Assembly: GCA_964612185.1 (NCBI GenBank)
Contig: CAZTCR010000005.1
Span: forward strand, 1 to 64,000
DNA: 64,000 nt
Direction: 5' to 3'
From: UBA1447 sp964612185
GTDB taxonomy: Bacteria > Bacillota > Clostridia > Oscillospirales > Acutalibacteraceae
The notes beneath the pieces are model-generated. The model had not been told where the DNA came from. It searched no databases and saw nothing but the letters and a program-made list of their open reading frames with translations. A program made the position numbers and the translations under genes. Positions 42,469 to 51,247 of the stretch are shown one piece after another; the first letter of the stretch is position 1, and each line of letters opens with the position of its first letter.

Positions 42469-45400
42469 TTAATCTGCCTTGCGCAGCTGCGCGATTTCTC
42501 TTCTGATTCTGTGTTTGGCATAGGTCAAGAGAAATTTCCGGCGCGAGCGCGCGTGGCCGCGTTTGTTGTTTTTGACGGCAAAGCTTTGCGCCGGTGTCAG
42601 CGCAAAGCTGATTTCCCGCTTCTCCAGACTGTCATAAAGCTCCGTCGCGCAAACGGCCTGCGGTTCATTTTGGGTTGCCGTCGCGGCAAGCAGGATGATT
42701 TTTTCGTCCGCAGGCAAAACATATTCTTTCACGCCGGCAGGGATGTCAAAGGTATACTTGAAAAAGTATATCTGCCTGCCGTATTCGTCGCCGTGACTGC
42801 TGTGGGCATGCGTCGTATTCCAGGCAAGCGTGTCTTTTTTAATATACCCCGCTTCATTGAGGTTCAGCAAATCCCACGCGCCGGGGCGCTCATCCGCTGA
42901 CTGTATGGTAACCGGTAGGGATGTGTCATCAAAACCGAACACCGTTTCCCGGTCACCGTTAAAAGCGGCGGCAATGATGTGCAGCCTTGAAGAACCGGTC
43001 GGCAGCGGCAGGTGCTGAGCGTTGCAGGCAAGGGCGTTCATTTCGCCCGGCGCTGTTGACCCTGTATTGAAACCGACTCCCCCGCAGCGGATTTCCGCCG
43101 GGAATTGCTCCGCGGGCAAGCTGAGTCCGTTCGGCAAGGCGCCTGCTGTGCGGTTTGCGTTGGCGGTTACCGCATTCAGGTTATATGGCAGGTCAATCGA
43201 AACAGCTTTCACCCCGACGGCTTTCTCCGCTCCATTTTTTATTGTCAGCGCAAATGTTTTCGGTTCGAAGGCGCCTATATCAAACACCAGCTCCCCGTTT
43301 TCAACCTTTGCGGCGCCTTTCGGCTCCTCGGTCGCCCAAACTTCACGCGCGGTGATGATGCCGTCCCCTATTTGCAGACGCACATTTTCATGGCTTTTGT
43401 TCCCGCCTTCGTTGACGCGCAATACAATTTCCTCCGATGCCTGCGCTTTTTTGATGGCTCTGATCATGACGGCATTGTCACTCACGGAGCAAAATGAAAA
43501 TTCCGCGCCGAGCCTGCCCGGTGAGGTGGGTACGGCGAAAGCGTTCATCGGCTGCACAAATTCCATCGCAGCCTGCTGCGTGCCGTTTTGCCAGGAACCG
43601 GCGTGCGAATAAACAGCGAAGGAATAGCGGTTCAGCCCGAATTCCAGCAGATGCTGGGCATCGCGGTATGCCGCGCGGGGGGAATGGATGCCGGTCAGGC
43701 GCAGGGTATTGTTGTTTGGTTTGTCCCAGCCCACCTTACTGTCACTGAATACCGATACACCAAAGCGCCCGTCCGTATCGGTGATATCCGCCCAATTTTG
43801 CGCCGGCACCTCATACAGGGACGGTTTGCTGTTGCCCCGTTCAATGACGCCGAGCCCCAAGTCATAGGCTGCCTTTTTATTGGCGACGGTGAATGGAAAT
43901 TCGGTTTTCAGCAGTGTGCGGAGCGAACGCCAGTCAATTTCATTGAAAACATGAACCGTTTCACCCTTTGAGTCGAGCGAAATAACCTGTTTAAACACCG
44001 AGCCGCCTGCATGCCGTACGGTCTGAATCGCTATCCTTGCGGGTCCGTTTTCAATAATGCTGAAAGCCGTGTTCGCGGCGTATTCGCGCGGCGGTGCCAT
44101 GACTTCTTTGTACGCCAGTTCCCACGCCGGGTAGGTGCCCGCGCCGTCGTAATCGTACAGCGCCATGCGGATCGGTTTGGATAAAAGCTCTTTGCTGAGG
44201 GTCTTGTCAAAAATCTGCGCGATGTCCCCGTTTTCGTCCAGTGTTACGAGGTATTTCGCGTTTTCGAGCGTCCTTTCCGTAACGGTCAGGTCGCTTTTAA
44301 CGGCGCTTGGTACGGCCGAGGGGCGCACATCATAAGCGGCATATCCAATAGAAGGTACCCGGGCGCAAAAGGCTATGAGGTGACTTTTTGTGCCTTTTTT
44401 GACCGTTTGGGCGAGGACTTCTTCGCCGTTCGCGTTGTAGACGCCGATAAAATCGCAGGGCTTGTCAAAACAAACTTCCGCCGTGACAACACCCGCTCTT
44501 TTACCTTGTGCCTGCACGGGGTTGTTGACCACCAAAGCAACGCCTTTTGCGAAGGAAGTATCCATCTCCGAAGCGACACTTGCGGCGGCAAAGCGGTATT
44601 CCTCCGCGAACTGATTCAATGATAAAATATAATCGTTCCAGTTGCGCTTGCAGCAAATCTCCAGCGAGGTACCGGTGATGTCGTCATGGAACTGGTGGGC
44701 AATCACCCGCTTCCATGCGGTATCCAAAACGCTTTGCGGGTAGGCATACCCCGCCAACACACCAGCGGCTGCGGCTGCCCGCTCGGCGGCGTCCGCGAGC
44801 AATTCGGCGCGCCGGTTCCAGCGCTTGCCGATGGCGCGGGAAGTGTAACAGCCGACGCCGTGGTCGGTCATCACCAGCTCGTTTTGCCAAACCGGCAGCT
44901 TTGCTTTTTGCTCCCGGGTTAAAAGACTGTCCATGTCCCTAAACACATGGTCTGTTGCTGCAGGTATTACCTCAATCTTGGCGGAGGCATTCCGCGCCGC
45001 TTCGCTGAGTACAGCCTTGACGGACTCCTCCCGCGGGGCACCGCCCCTGTCCCCGATACCATGGAGGACAAAAGTAAACGGCAGGTCATACTTCCTGCTG
45101 TTTGATTTCAGTTTTCGTTTGACGGAACCTTTTTTGCGTACCGTTTTCAGGCTCCGGTTGTAGTCCCCGGCATCCAGGGAAGCATAAATCTCCCCGCCGT
45201 CCGGCCCCCGCCAAATCCCTAAATCAAACGGCACCTCATAAGCGCTGCTCCAAATGAGCTTTTGGGTGGTGAAGCCTTTCAGGTTGGCATGCGCCGCCAC
45301 GGACGGCACCGCCCAGCCGAAGCCGAAGCAGTCGGGCAGATAAATATCCTCGCTGCGCTTGCCGAATTTTTCCCGGAAATAAGCGGTGCCGACTAATATA

Positions 45401-45717
45401 TTTCTGAACAGCGCCTCGGGCGAGGGAATATTGACATCGCCGTTTTCGTAACTGCTGCCGGACACCTGCCAGCGGCCCCGCGCGACATATCCTTTGAGTT
45501 TTTCAAACAGCTCCGGGTAATATTCCTCCAGGAGTTCATAGCGGTAGCTGCCCTCAAAACTGAAGACATAGTCCGGGTATTTTTCGAACAATGCGAAGTT
45601 TTCCGTTAGCGTTTTGGGCAGGTAGTCCCGCAGGGTGGTTTCGAAGTCCCAGCTCCAGGAGGTATCCAGATGCGTGGTGGCCACCGCGTAGACGCGGGGT
45701 TTTAATGCGTCGGGCAT
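42469..45717 (-). CDS. Alpha-mannosidase (GH38 family)
   Basis: A 1082-residue enzyme. The N-terminal catalytic domain opens with VYAVATTHLDTSWSWDFE (metal His/Asp) and includes YLPDCFGFGWAVPSVA near residue 145, with the nucleophile Asp, and LHGIGDRGGAP. The middle helical and C-terminal beta domains follow family order. It removes alpha-linked mannose from glycans; no signal peptide, so probably cytosolic. The last 40 residues are strongly basic (KNNKRGHARSRRKFLLTYAKHRIRRE), an unusual tail. GGAGG precedes the ATG. Terminators on both sides make it monocistronic. Confidence 0.88.
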   Translation of the reverse strand: MPDALKPRVYAVATTHLDTSWSWDFETTLRDYLPKTLTENFALFEKYPDYVFSFEGSYRYELLEEYYPELFEKLKGYVARGRWQVSGSSYENGDVNIPSPEALFRNILVGTAYFREKFGKRSEDIYLPDCFGFGWAVPSVAAHANLKGFTTQKLIWSSAYEVPFDLGIWRGPDGGEIYASLDAGDYNRSLKTVRKKGSVKRKLKSNSRKYDLPFTFVLHGIGDRGGAPREESVKAVLSEAARNASAKIEVIPAATDHVFRDMDSLLTREQKAKLPVWQNELVMTDHGVGCYTSRAIGKRWNRRAELLADAAERAAAAAGVLAGYAYPQSVLDTAWKRVIAHQFHDDITGTSLEICCKRNWNDYILSLNQFAEEYRFAAASVASEMDTSFAKGVALVVNNPVQAQGKRAGVVTAEVCFDKPCDFIGVYNANGEEVLAQTVKKGTKSHLIAFCARVPSIGYAAYDVRPSAVPSAVKSDLTVTERTLENAKYLVTLDENGDIAQIFDKTLSKELLSKPIRMALYDYDGAGTYPAWELAYKEVMAPPREYAANTAFSIIENGPARIAIQTVRHAGGSVFKQVISLDSKGETVHVFNEIDWRSLRTLLKTEFPFTVANKKAAYDLGLGVIERGNSKPSLYEVPAQNWADITDTDGRFGVSVFSDSKVGWDKPNNNTLRLTGIHSPRAAYRDAQHLLEFGLNRYSFAVYSHAGSWQNGTQQAAMEFVQPMNAFAVPTSPGRLGAEFSFCSVSDNAVMIRAIKKAQASEEIVLRVNEGGNKSHENVRLQIGDGIITAREVWATEEPKGAAKVENGELVFDIGAFEPKTFALTIKNGAEKAVGVKAVSIDLPYNLNAVTANANRTAGALPNGLSLPAEQFPAEIRCGGVGFNTGSTAPGEMNALACNAQHLPLPTGSSRLHIIAAAFNGDRETVFGFDDTSLPVTIQSADERPGAWDLLNLNEAGYIKKDTLAWNTTHAHSSHGDEYGRQIYFFKYTFDIPAGVKEYVLPADEKIILLAATATQNEPQAVCATELYDSLEKREISFALTPAQSFAVKNNKRGHARSRRKFLLTYAKHRIRREIAQLRKAD

Positions 45718-45740
45718 AGTTCCTCCATCAATCAGATAGT

Positions 45741-45772
45741 AAAAAGGGACAGATTTTCATCCGCCCCTTTTT
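45741..45772 (-). terminator. Terminator of the membrane-anchored protein gene
   Basis: On minus: AAAAAGGGGCGGAT pairs with ATCTGTCCCTTTTT around GAAA. The core GGGGCGGATGAAAATCTG is also present in the guaB terminator on the opposite strand. Confidence 0.85.
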
Positions 45773-45812
45773 GGTAATTATCGGGTAGGAGCAAGCGCCT
45801 TACCCGGCTTTA

Positions 45813-47603
45813 TTAACTGCCGAGCTTCACCGAGTCGGCTTTGATGATTTTGTTGGTGCCTTCAACGATGGTGAAGGTAACCGTAACGGTGTCGTTGGTG
45901 TTGAGGATGATGGCATCCGCGGCTTTGGAAGCGGCGATGGAATAATAGACATCCCCGTCCGCGAGCTTGATGTAGTACCAGCTTTCCCCGCCGATAACCG
46001 CGGTGCGGATATCTGTTACAATGCCTGTTTTGTCTTCGGTTTTAACAGGTTCCGGGTCCGTGTTGCCGTTGCCCGGCTCATCAATATCGTTAACATCGAT
46101 GTCAACCGCGATGCCCTCGGCTTTAAGCAAGGCGTTGTATTGCCCGAGGCAGTCCGCCAGATCGTTGCCCACCACAAAGAGTTTATTGAAGTTCCGGACA
46201 TTCACCATAGCAAACTGCTGGTTGACATTGTCATTGTCCTTTAGCGCCATAAAATAGGTCGGTTCTCCGCTGACATTGATGAGCAGCGGGAAGGAGGCGA
46301 CATAAGCTTTGTCCTTCACTTTGCCTTCCGCAACGGACATGGCTGATTGTTCCTTGGCACCGTTGACCCGGTAGAAAGTGGCCGCTTTGGTCCGCTGGTT
46401 AATCAGCACAAAACCGGTAATGGATTGGTCGCTCGTCACGGAGGTGACGCCGGTATACATAAATACATCGTCATCCTTCGCGATATAGTTGTACCCTTCC
46501 GTGGTAACAAAAACATCCCGTTGGCCGAGTATGGAGTTCCAAAATCCGTTTTGGTACTTGCCGTAGTAATTGTATTGCTGCACGAGCAGGTCGGAGGAGA
46601 AGATGCGGTCAAGCCACTGAATGTCCGGATTGGTCTTCAGCTCGTCCAAAGTATAATACTGGCAGGCACCGTTGAGATCGTTTGATTTAACCAAAACCGC
46701 GCCGATCACATCGGGGCCGCCGAAAAGTCCGATGGTTTTGTCAAGCCTTGCGCAAACCCAGTACGGTGTGCCGTTATCGTCAATTTCAAAGGTGGGATCT
46801 GCAAAAAGGTAGGTGGGGTATTGAAAGCGCAGGTGGCGCTTGAGCAGGCGGCCGAAATGCTCCGCCGGTGAGTATTTAATATTGTCCTGCCCGATGGCTT
46901 TGAGCTCCACAAACTTGGTGGTTTGGTCAGCCATATTGATGATTGTATAGCCGGGGAAACCCTCGGAGCGGTTGGTGAACCATTTGATAATATTGGCGTA
47001 CTGCAGTGTCGCGACCCTGACCGGGTTGCCCTTGTAGTTGATTTGCGTGTACAGGGGGTAAACCGTAAACTGCGAAACTTTGCCGATTTTTTCAAGATCG
47101 CTCAATGCTCTCGATGCGATATTTGCCGCGGCGGCTTCGTCAAGGCGCGGAATGTTGCTGTAGGACTTGGCATCCTGCCGCTCGATTTCTTCGGCAAAAT
47201 TGCCGTTGTCGTTTACCGTAATAATCTGGCTGTAGCTCTTCGCACGGAAGAAGACCGAGGAAATAATAAGACCGACCAGCACCACCAGTACCAGTAAACC
47301 GATGCCGATACCGGGGATAATCGCCTGCTTTTTGACATAGGGGATATACTCCGGCTTTGCCATGGCTTTTGTGGTGATGAATGTCAGCGCGATGTAGGTG
47401 GCGAATATCGCGCCGAAGAAGAAATAGAATTCCATCGCCTTGGGGTTCATCGGGGGCAGCATCAGGTAATAGTAAAGCCCGGCAAGCACCGCGGTGCCCA
47501 GGATACAGATGACAATTTTCAACGCCGCCTTTTCCGGCGGGATAATAATCTCTTTTTTCCTGTTGCCGCCTTTACCTGTAAAATCTACTTTAATGGGATC
47601 CAT
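45813..47603 (-). CDS. Membrane-anchored protein with large extracytoplasmic domain, function unknown
   Basis: A 596-residue protein. Three hydrophobic segments lie in the first 120 residues (VICILGTAVLAGLYYYL, FYFFFGAIFATYIALTF, IGIGLLVLVVLVGLIISSVFF), followed by a long soluble part, probably outside the cell. The block IPRLDEAAAANIASRALSDLEKIG..YTQINYKGNPVRVATL resembles conserved clostridial proteins without known function, sometimes loosely labelled CvpA-like. A linker rich in Asp/Glu/Pro (near 505-525) precedes a small C-terminal beta domain (GESWYYIKLADGDVYYSI). Own promoter and terminator. Confidence 0.65.
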   Translation of the reverse strand: MDPIKVDFTGKGGNRKKEIIIPPEKAALKIVICILGTAVLAGLYYYLMLPPMNPKAMEFYFFFGAIFATYIALTFITTKAMAKPEYIPYVKKQAIIPGIGIGLLVLVVLVGLIISSVFFRAKSYSQIITVNDNGNFAEEIERQDAKSYSNIPRLDEAAAANIASRALSDLEKIGKVSQFTVYPLYTQINYKGNPVRVATLQYANIIKWFTNRSEGFPGYTIINMADQTTKFVELKAIGQDNIKYSPAEHFGRLLKRHLRFQYPTYLFADPTFEIDDNGTPYWVCARLDKTIGLFGGPDVIGAVLVKSNDLNGACQYYTLDELKTNPDIQWLDRIFSSDLLVQQYNYYGKYQNGFWNSILGQRDVFVTTEGYNYIAKDDDVFMYTGVTSVTSDQSITGFVLINQRTKAATFYRVNGAKEQSAMSVAEGKVKDKAYVASFPLLINVSGEPTYFMALKDNDNVNQQFAMVNVRNFNKLFVVGNDLADCLGQYNALLKAEGIAVDIDVNDIDEPGNGNTDPEPVKTEDKTGIVTDIRTAVIGGESWYYIKLADGDVYYSIAASKAADAIILNTNDTVTVTFTIVEGTNKIIKADSVKLGS

Positions 47604-47650
47604 TGTTACAGCTCCTTAGTCATCACGATTTGCGAATAAACGCATGTTAG

Positions 47651-47679
47651 AGTATATCTTATTACATCCTTAATTACAA
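47651..47679 (-). promoter_or_regulatory. Promoter of the membrane-anchored protein gene
   Basis: On minus: TTGTAA (47679-47674), a 17-base spacer, TATACT (47656-47651). Confidence 0.65.
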
Positions 47680-47731
47680 GACTAAAGTTGTGAACATTTA
47701 CCGCGGACTTCAAGCCTGTCCGCATTTCCGG

Positions 47732-47760
47732 TTGACGCCGGCAACCCGGAATGATATAGT
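47732..47760 (+). promoter_or_regulatory. Promoter of the hydroxypyruvate-isomerase-like gene
   Basis: TTGACG (47732-47737), a 17-base spacer, TATAGT (47755-47760), about 40 bases before the TTG start. Confidence 0.65.
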
Positions 47761-47800
47761 AGAAACAACGAAAATCCGCATCACGAAAGGATGATTCCCC

Positions 47801-48592
47801 TTGCTGAAATTCTCCCCCTGTATTGAGATGATGTTCCAATCCCTGCCGTTCGCGGAGCGTTTTGCCGCGGTTAAAGCGGCGGGGTTAAACCATGCCGAAT
47901 TTTGGGGCTGGGCGCACCGCGACCTGACGGAGCTCAAAGAAGCGTCGGAGAAAAACGGCGTACAAATCACGAGCATGTGCGTGGGTTCCAAAGACGCGGC
48001 GCTCGCCGCCGAATACGGTAAAAAAGCGCTGCTCTCGCCGGAGAGCGGCGATGTGCTGTTTCAGGTGGTCGAAGAATCTGTAAAAGCCGCGAAGTTTCTG
48101 AATGTTCCCGCGCTCATCATCACAACCGGTCAGGAGCGCGCGGACATTTCTCACGAAGCGCAGCATCAGTATGTTGTCAGTGCCCTGCGTCAAGCGGCGC
48201 CGCTTTTTGAAAAAGCCGGCATCCTTGCCGTGCTGGAACCGCTGAACATTTTGTGCGACCACAAGGGTTATTTTTTATCCTCCGGCTATGAGGCGTTTGA
48301 TATCATCCGCGAAGTGAACAGCCCGCATGTCAAGCTGCTGTATGACATTTACCACCAACAGATCACCGAGGGCAATTTAATCCCGAATATCCGCAATCAC
48401 ATTGATCTCATCGGCCACTTCCATGTGGCGGACAACCCCGGTCGCCATGAACCCGGCACGGGCGAAATCAATTATAAAAATGTTTTCGCCGCCATTGACG
48501 CGCTCGGGTATGAAGGCGCCGTCGGCCTGGAGTACAGCCCGACCATCGACGCCGCCGAAGCGCTGCAAAATACAGTGGCACTGGCGCAATAG
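47801..48592 (+). CDS. hyi: Hydroxypyruvate isomerase-like TIM-barrel protein
   Basis: A 263-residue sugar-isomerase-fold protein. LKFSPCIEMMFQSLPFAERFAAVKAAGLNHAEFW at the start, ILAVLEPLN (metal Glu), LLYDIYHQQITEGNLIPNIRNHIDLIGHFHVADNPGRHEPGTGEINY and VGLEYSP match the Hyi family with its Glu, Asp, His and Glu metal ligands. Hyi converts hydroxypyruvate to tartronate semialdehyde; related proteins act on other ketoses, so the substrate is not certain. Start is TTG at 47801 with an AGGA nine bases upstream. Monocistronic, convergent with the next gene. Confidence 0.8.
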   Translation: MLKFSPCIEMMFQSLPFAERFAAVKAAGLNHAEFWGWAHRDLTELKEASEKNGVQITSMCVGSKDAALAAEYGKKALLSPESGDVLFQVVEESVKAAKFLNVPALIITTGQERADISHEAQHQYVVSALRQAAPLFEKAGILAVLEPLNILCDHKGYFLSSGYEAFDIIREVNSPHVKLLYDIYHQQITEGNLIPNIRNHIDLIGHFHVADNPGRHEPGTGEINYKNVFAAIDALGYEGAVGLEYSPTIDAAEALQNTVALAQ

Positions 48593-48611
48593 CGTAAAGA
48601 AAAGCCTGACA

Positions 48612-48650
48612 AAACGGGATGCCGGCTCATGAAGAGTCAGCATCCCGTTT
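48612..48650. terminator. Bidirectional terminator between convergent genes
   Basis: AAACGGGATGC (48612-48622) pairs perfectly with GCATCCCGTTT (48640-48650); a T-rich run follows on plus. Confidence 0.85.
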
Positions 48651-48659
48651 CATATTTTT

Positions 48660-49463
48660 TTATCCCGCCGGTTTTATGCCGAAGAAATGCACAATATTCA
48701 AATCCTCCGGGATATCCTCCCCGTGTGTACCGCCGCCGGTTGCTTTGGTATGAACGCCGTGGTCGGTGCAAAAACACAGCAGGGTGTTATGCTTTTGATA
48801 GTGCTTGTCAATCGCTTCGGCCAGTTTTTCAAAAATACTGATTTGATTTTTCATTGCCTCAAGCGAAGACTCGCTTTGGGTACCGGTCAAATGCATCGCG
48901 TCGTCATATTCCTGGGTATAGACGCTGATGAAATCGTATGCATCCTTTGCGATGAGTTCAAGCGCTTTTTGCGCGACTTCCTCATCATACGGCATAAAGA
49001 AATAGTCCAGCGCTTTGCCGGCGTATATTTTAGACATGCTGGACCCCTGCACCGCGACAATCGCCACCCGTTTGCCAGCCCGGAGCAGCGCGTCAAACAG
49101 CGAATCTGTTATGACAACGGGTTTTTCGTACTGCTTCACGCCGTGAATGACCGGTTGCGTGCCCGTGTACATGGACGCGAAGCAAACCGGTGTGACCGCC
49201 GGCATCACGGTTTTAAGCGGTACGCCAACCTGCGTATGCCGGAGTACGGGCGCAAAATCAGCGGTGTAGTTTTGAAACAGCCACATGGCGAGCGCGTCGG
49301 GGTTATATACCACCGCCCGGCCGACAGTTCCGTTTGCTTTGCTTTTCAGCAGTTCACTCAGCCAGTCAATTTTTGACTCAGACTGCAGGGGAGCCTCTAT
49401 ACCCAAAATGGCGGCAACGGTTGCCGCCACTTTTGTCATTGAAATTGAATTAAAACTGTTCAT
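48660..49463 (-). CDS. Alkaline-phosphatase-superfamily (type I phosphodiesterase-like) protein
   Basis: A 267-residue protein. VTPVCFASMYTGTQPVIHGV holds the likely nucleophile region with its metal-side residues, and TLLCFCTDHGVHTKATGGGTHGEDIPEDLNIVHFFG is the C-terminal metal-binding block (TDHG, HGED) of the nucleotide pyrophosphatase/phosphodiesterase group. It is shorter than typical members (350-450 residues) and lacks a signal peptide, so its substrate and location are open. It is 20 bases downstream of the FAD oxidoreductase on the same strand. Confidence 0.7.
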   Translation of the reverse strand: MNSFNSISMTKVAATVAAILGIEAPLQSESKIDWLSELLKSKANGTVGRAVVYNPDALAMWLFQNYTADFAPVLRHTQVGVPLKTVMPAVTPVCFASMYTGTQPVIHGVKQYEKPVVITDSLFDALLRAGKRVAIVAVQGSSMSKIYAGKALDYFFMPYDEEVAQKALELIAKDAYDFISVYTQEYDDAMHLTGTQSESSLEAMKNQISIFEKLAEAIDKHYQKHNTLLCFCTDHGVHTKATGGGTHGEDIPEDLNIVHFFGIKPAG

Positions 49464-49483
49464 GCCAAAAACCTGCTCCTGTT

Positions 49484-50917
49484 TTATTCCTTTATCCCCA
49501 AAATATCCCGCGCGACCACGACCCCGGTGACCGATGCCTGCATGAGTCCCCTGGTAATCCCCGCGCCGTCACCGATGGTATAGAAGTGCTTTACCTTGGT
49601 TTCAAAATTCTTGTTTACATCCAGCTTGGAGGAGTAGAATTTTACTTCAATGCCGTACAGCAGGGTATTTTTTGAATACAGCCCCGGTACAATTTTGTCA
49701 AACGCGCGCAGGGCTTCGATGATGCTGGTCAGGTGCCTGTGCGGCAGCACAAACGACAGGTCACCCGGCACAGCTGTAACAAGGGTTGGCCTGGTGGTGG
49801 ATTTGTTGAGCCGGGAGGTGTCCGTGCGCCGGCCCATTAAAAGGTCACCCAGGCGCTGGACAATGATGCCGCCGCCCGTGAGCATATTGCCGAGCTGGGC
49901 AATATACCGACCGTATTCGATGGGCTGGTTGAAAGGCTCAGTGAATCTGGTGGAAACGAGCATGGCAAAATTGGTGTTTTCCGTCAGCGACCCTTCGTCC
50001 GCGTAACTGTGTCCGTTGACCACCGCAATACTCCGGTCAAAGGTTTTATTGAAGCCCGCGTTATAGTGCTCCTCGCTGACAATGCCGCCCGGGTTCATAC
50101 AGAAAGTCCGGACTTTATTCTCAAAAGTGTCGGAATAATAGACCATCTTCGCTTCGTAGAGATGCTTGGTGACTTTATCCATGACGGAATTGGGCACTTC
50201 CACCCGCACACCGATATCCACCTCGTTATTCTTCAGGCCAATGCCGTTGTCCTGCGCGATTTTATTGAGCCATTCCGCGCCGCCGCGCCCCGGTGCCGCA
50301 ATCACATAATCGGCTTCAACCTCCTGTGTGGTGCCGTCTTTGAGCGTGAGCTTCGCGCCGCAGGCTTTGCCGTCTTTTATAACCGGGTCGGCATGGGTGC
50401 GCTCCATAAAGGTGAACCCTTTCACGGTGCGCAGGTATTCGTACATGGCCTGCAGCACTTCATAAGCATTCTCCGTCCCCAAGTGCCGCACGGGGCAGCG
50501 GATGAGCTGAATATTGTGTTTGGAACACTCATAGGCGATTTCTTCCACCTTTTTGTCGTTAAGACCGTGGACTTCTTTGGGCGCGCCGTATTCGAGGTAA
50601 ATTTTGTCGGTATACTTTATCAGCCCGCGCACTTCGTCCAGGGGCAGGTAGCTCGTTAAATTGCCGCCGACATCCTCGGAAAGCGACAGCTTGCCGTCCG
50701 AAAACGCGCCCGCGCCCGCCCAGCCGCTCATAATATTGCAGGGGTTGCAGTTGACGCAAACACCCTTGCTCCTGGCGGGGCAATTCCTCCGTTTAATGGA
50801 TATCCCCTCGTCGACAATCAGCACCTTATACGCCGGCGAAGTCTTTTTATACAGTTCCAGCGCGGTAAAAATACCCGCCGGCCCCGCGCCGATAATCACT
50901 GCGTTATATTTTTCCAA
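49484..50917 (-). CDS. FAD-dependent oxidoreductase (NAD(P)/FAD-dependent dehydrogenase)
   Basis: A 477-residue flavoprotein. YNAVIIGAGPAGIFTALEL is the Rossmann dinucleotide motif; CPARSKGVCVNCNPCNIMSGWAGAGAFSDGKLSLS is a Cys-rich block typical of clostridial FAD-dependent dehydrogenases of this size; IAAPGRGGAEWLNKIA and FYTIGDGAGITRGLMQASVTG close the FAD site. The substrate is unknown; the family is broadly annotated as uncharacterised FAD-dependent dehydrogenases. The 180-bp repeat copy 2 lies directly before its start and includes a TATAAT on its edge. Confidence 0.8.
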   Translation of the reverse strand: MEKYNAVIIGAGPAGIFTALELYKKTSPAYKVLIVDEGISIKRRNCPARSKGVCVNCNPCNIMSGWAGAGAFSDGKLSLSEDVGGNLTSYLPLDEVRGLIKYTDKIYLEYGAPKEVHGLNDKKVEEIAYECSKHNIQLIRCPVRHLGTENAYEVLQAMYEYLRTVKGFTFMERTHADPVIKDGKACGAKLTLKDGTTQEVEADYVIAAPGRGGAEWLNKIAQDNGIGLKNNEVDIGVRVEVPNSVMDKVTKHLYEAKMVYYSDTFENKVRTFCMNPGGIVSEEHYNAGFNKTFDRSIAVVNGHSYADEGSLTENTNFAMLVSTRFTEPFNQPIEYGRYIAQLGNMLTGGGIIVQRLGDLLMGRRTDTSRLNKSTTRPTLVTAVPGDLSFVLPHRHLTSIIEALRAFDKIVPGLYSKNTLLYGIEVKFYSSKLDVNKNFETKVKHFYTIGDGAGITRGLMQASVTGVVVARDILGIKE

Positions 50918-50951
50918 ATCAACACGCTCCTTTTTTCAAACCAGCATTATT

Positions 50952-51131
50952 ATACTAATCTCCATTTAAAAGATAGACAAGTCTATCTTTTAATCCGCTG
51001 TCCAAAGACAGCGGGGGCAGCATTTGCTGCCGGAAATACCGTTCAATGCTATCTGTCTGCGGCTTCAGCCGCAGCGGCAAGCTTTGCTTGCCGATTAAAA
51101 TTGTGTCTACAATTTTAATGCAGAATAGTAT
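50952..51131. repeat. 180-bp structured repeat with terminal inverted repeats, copy 2
   Basis: Same length and hairpin order as 40078-40257, roughly 85-90 percent identical by eye. Differences are largely in loops or compensated: CCGCTGTC/GACAGCGG against CCGCTGCC/GGCAGCGG, and TTAAAATTGT/ACAATTTTAA against TTAAAAAT/ATTTTTAA. It lies between two divergent genes (FAD oxidoreductase and nth). Both ends carry AGTATTAT or AGTATAAT, which resemble outward-facing -10 boxes. Confidence 0.88.
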
Positions 51132-51247
51132 TATAGCATCTTCCACCCCGGTCGGCAAGCAAAAAAGTCCGCCGGCAACGGCAAGCCGCTCTTTTCTTTT
51201 TTATCTCTTTCCTGTATGATTAAGTGGATGGAAAGGATGGTAATTGT

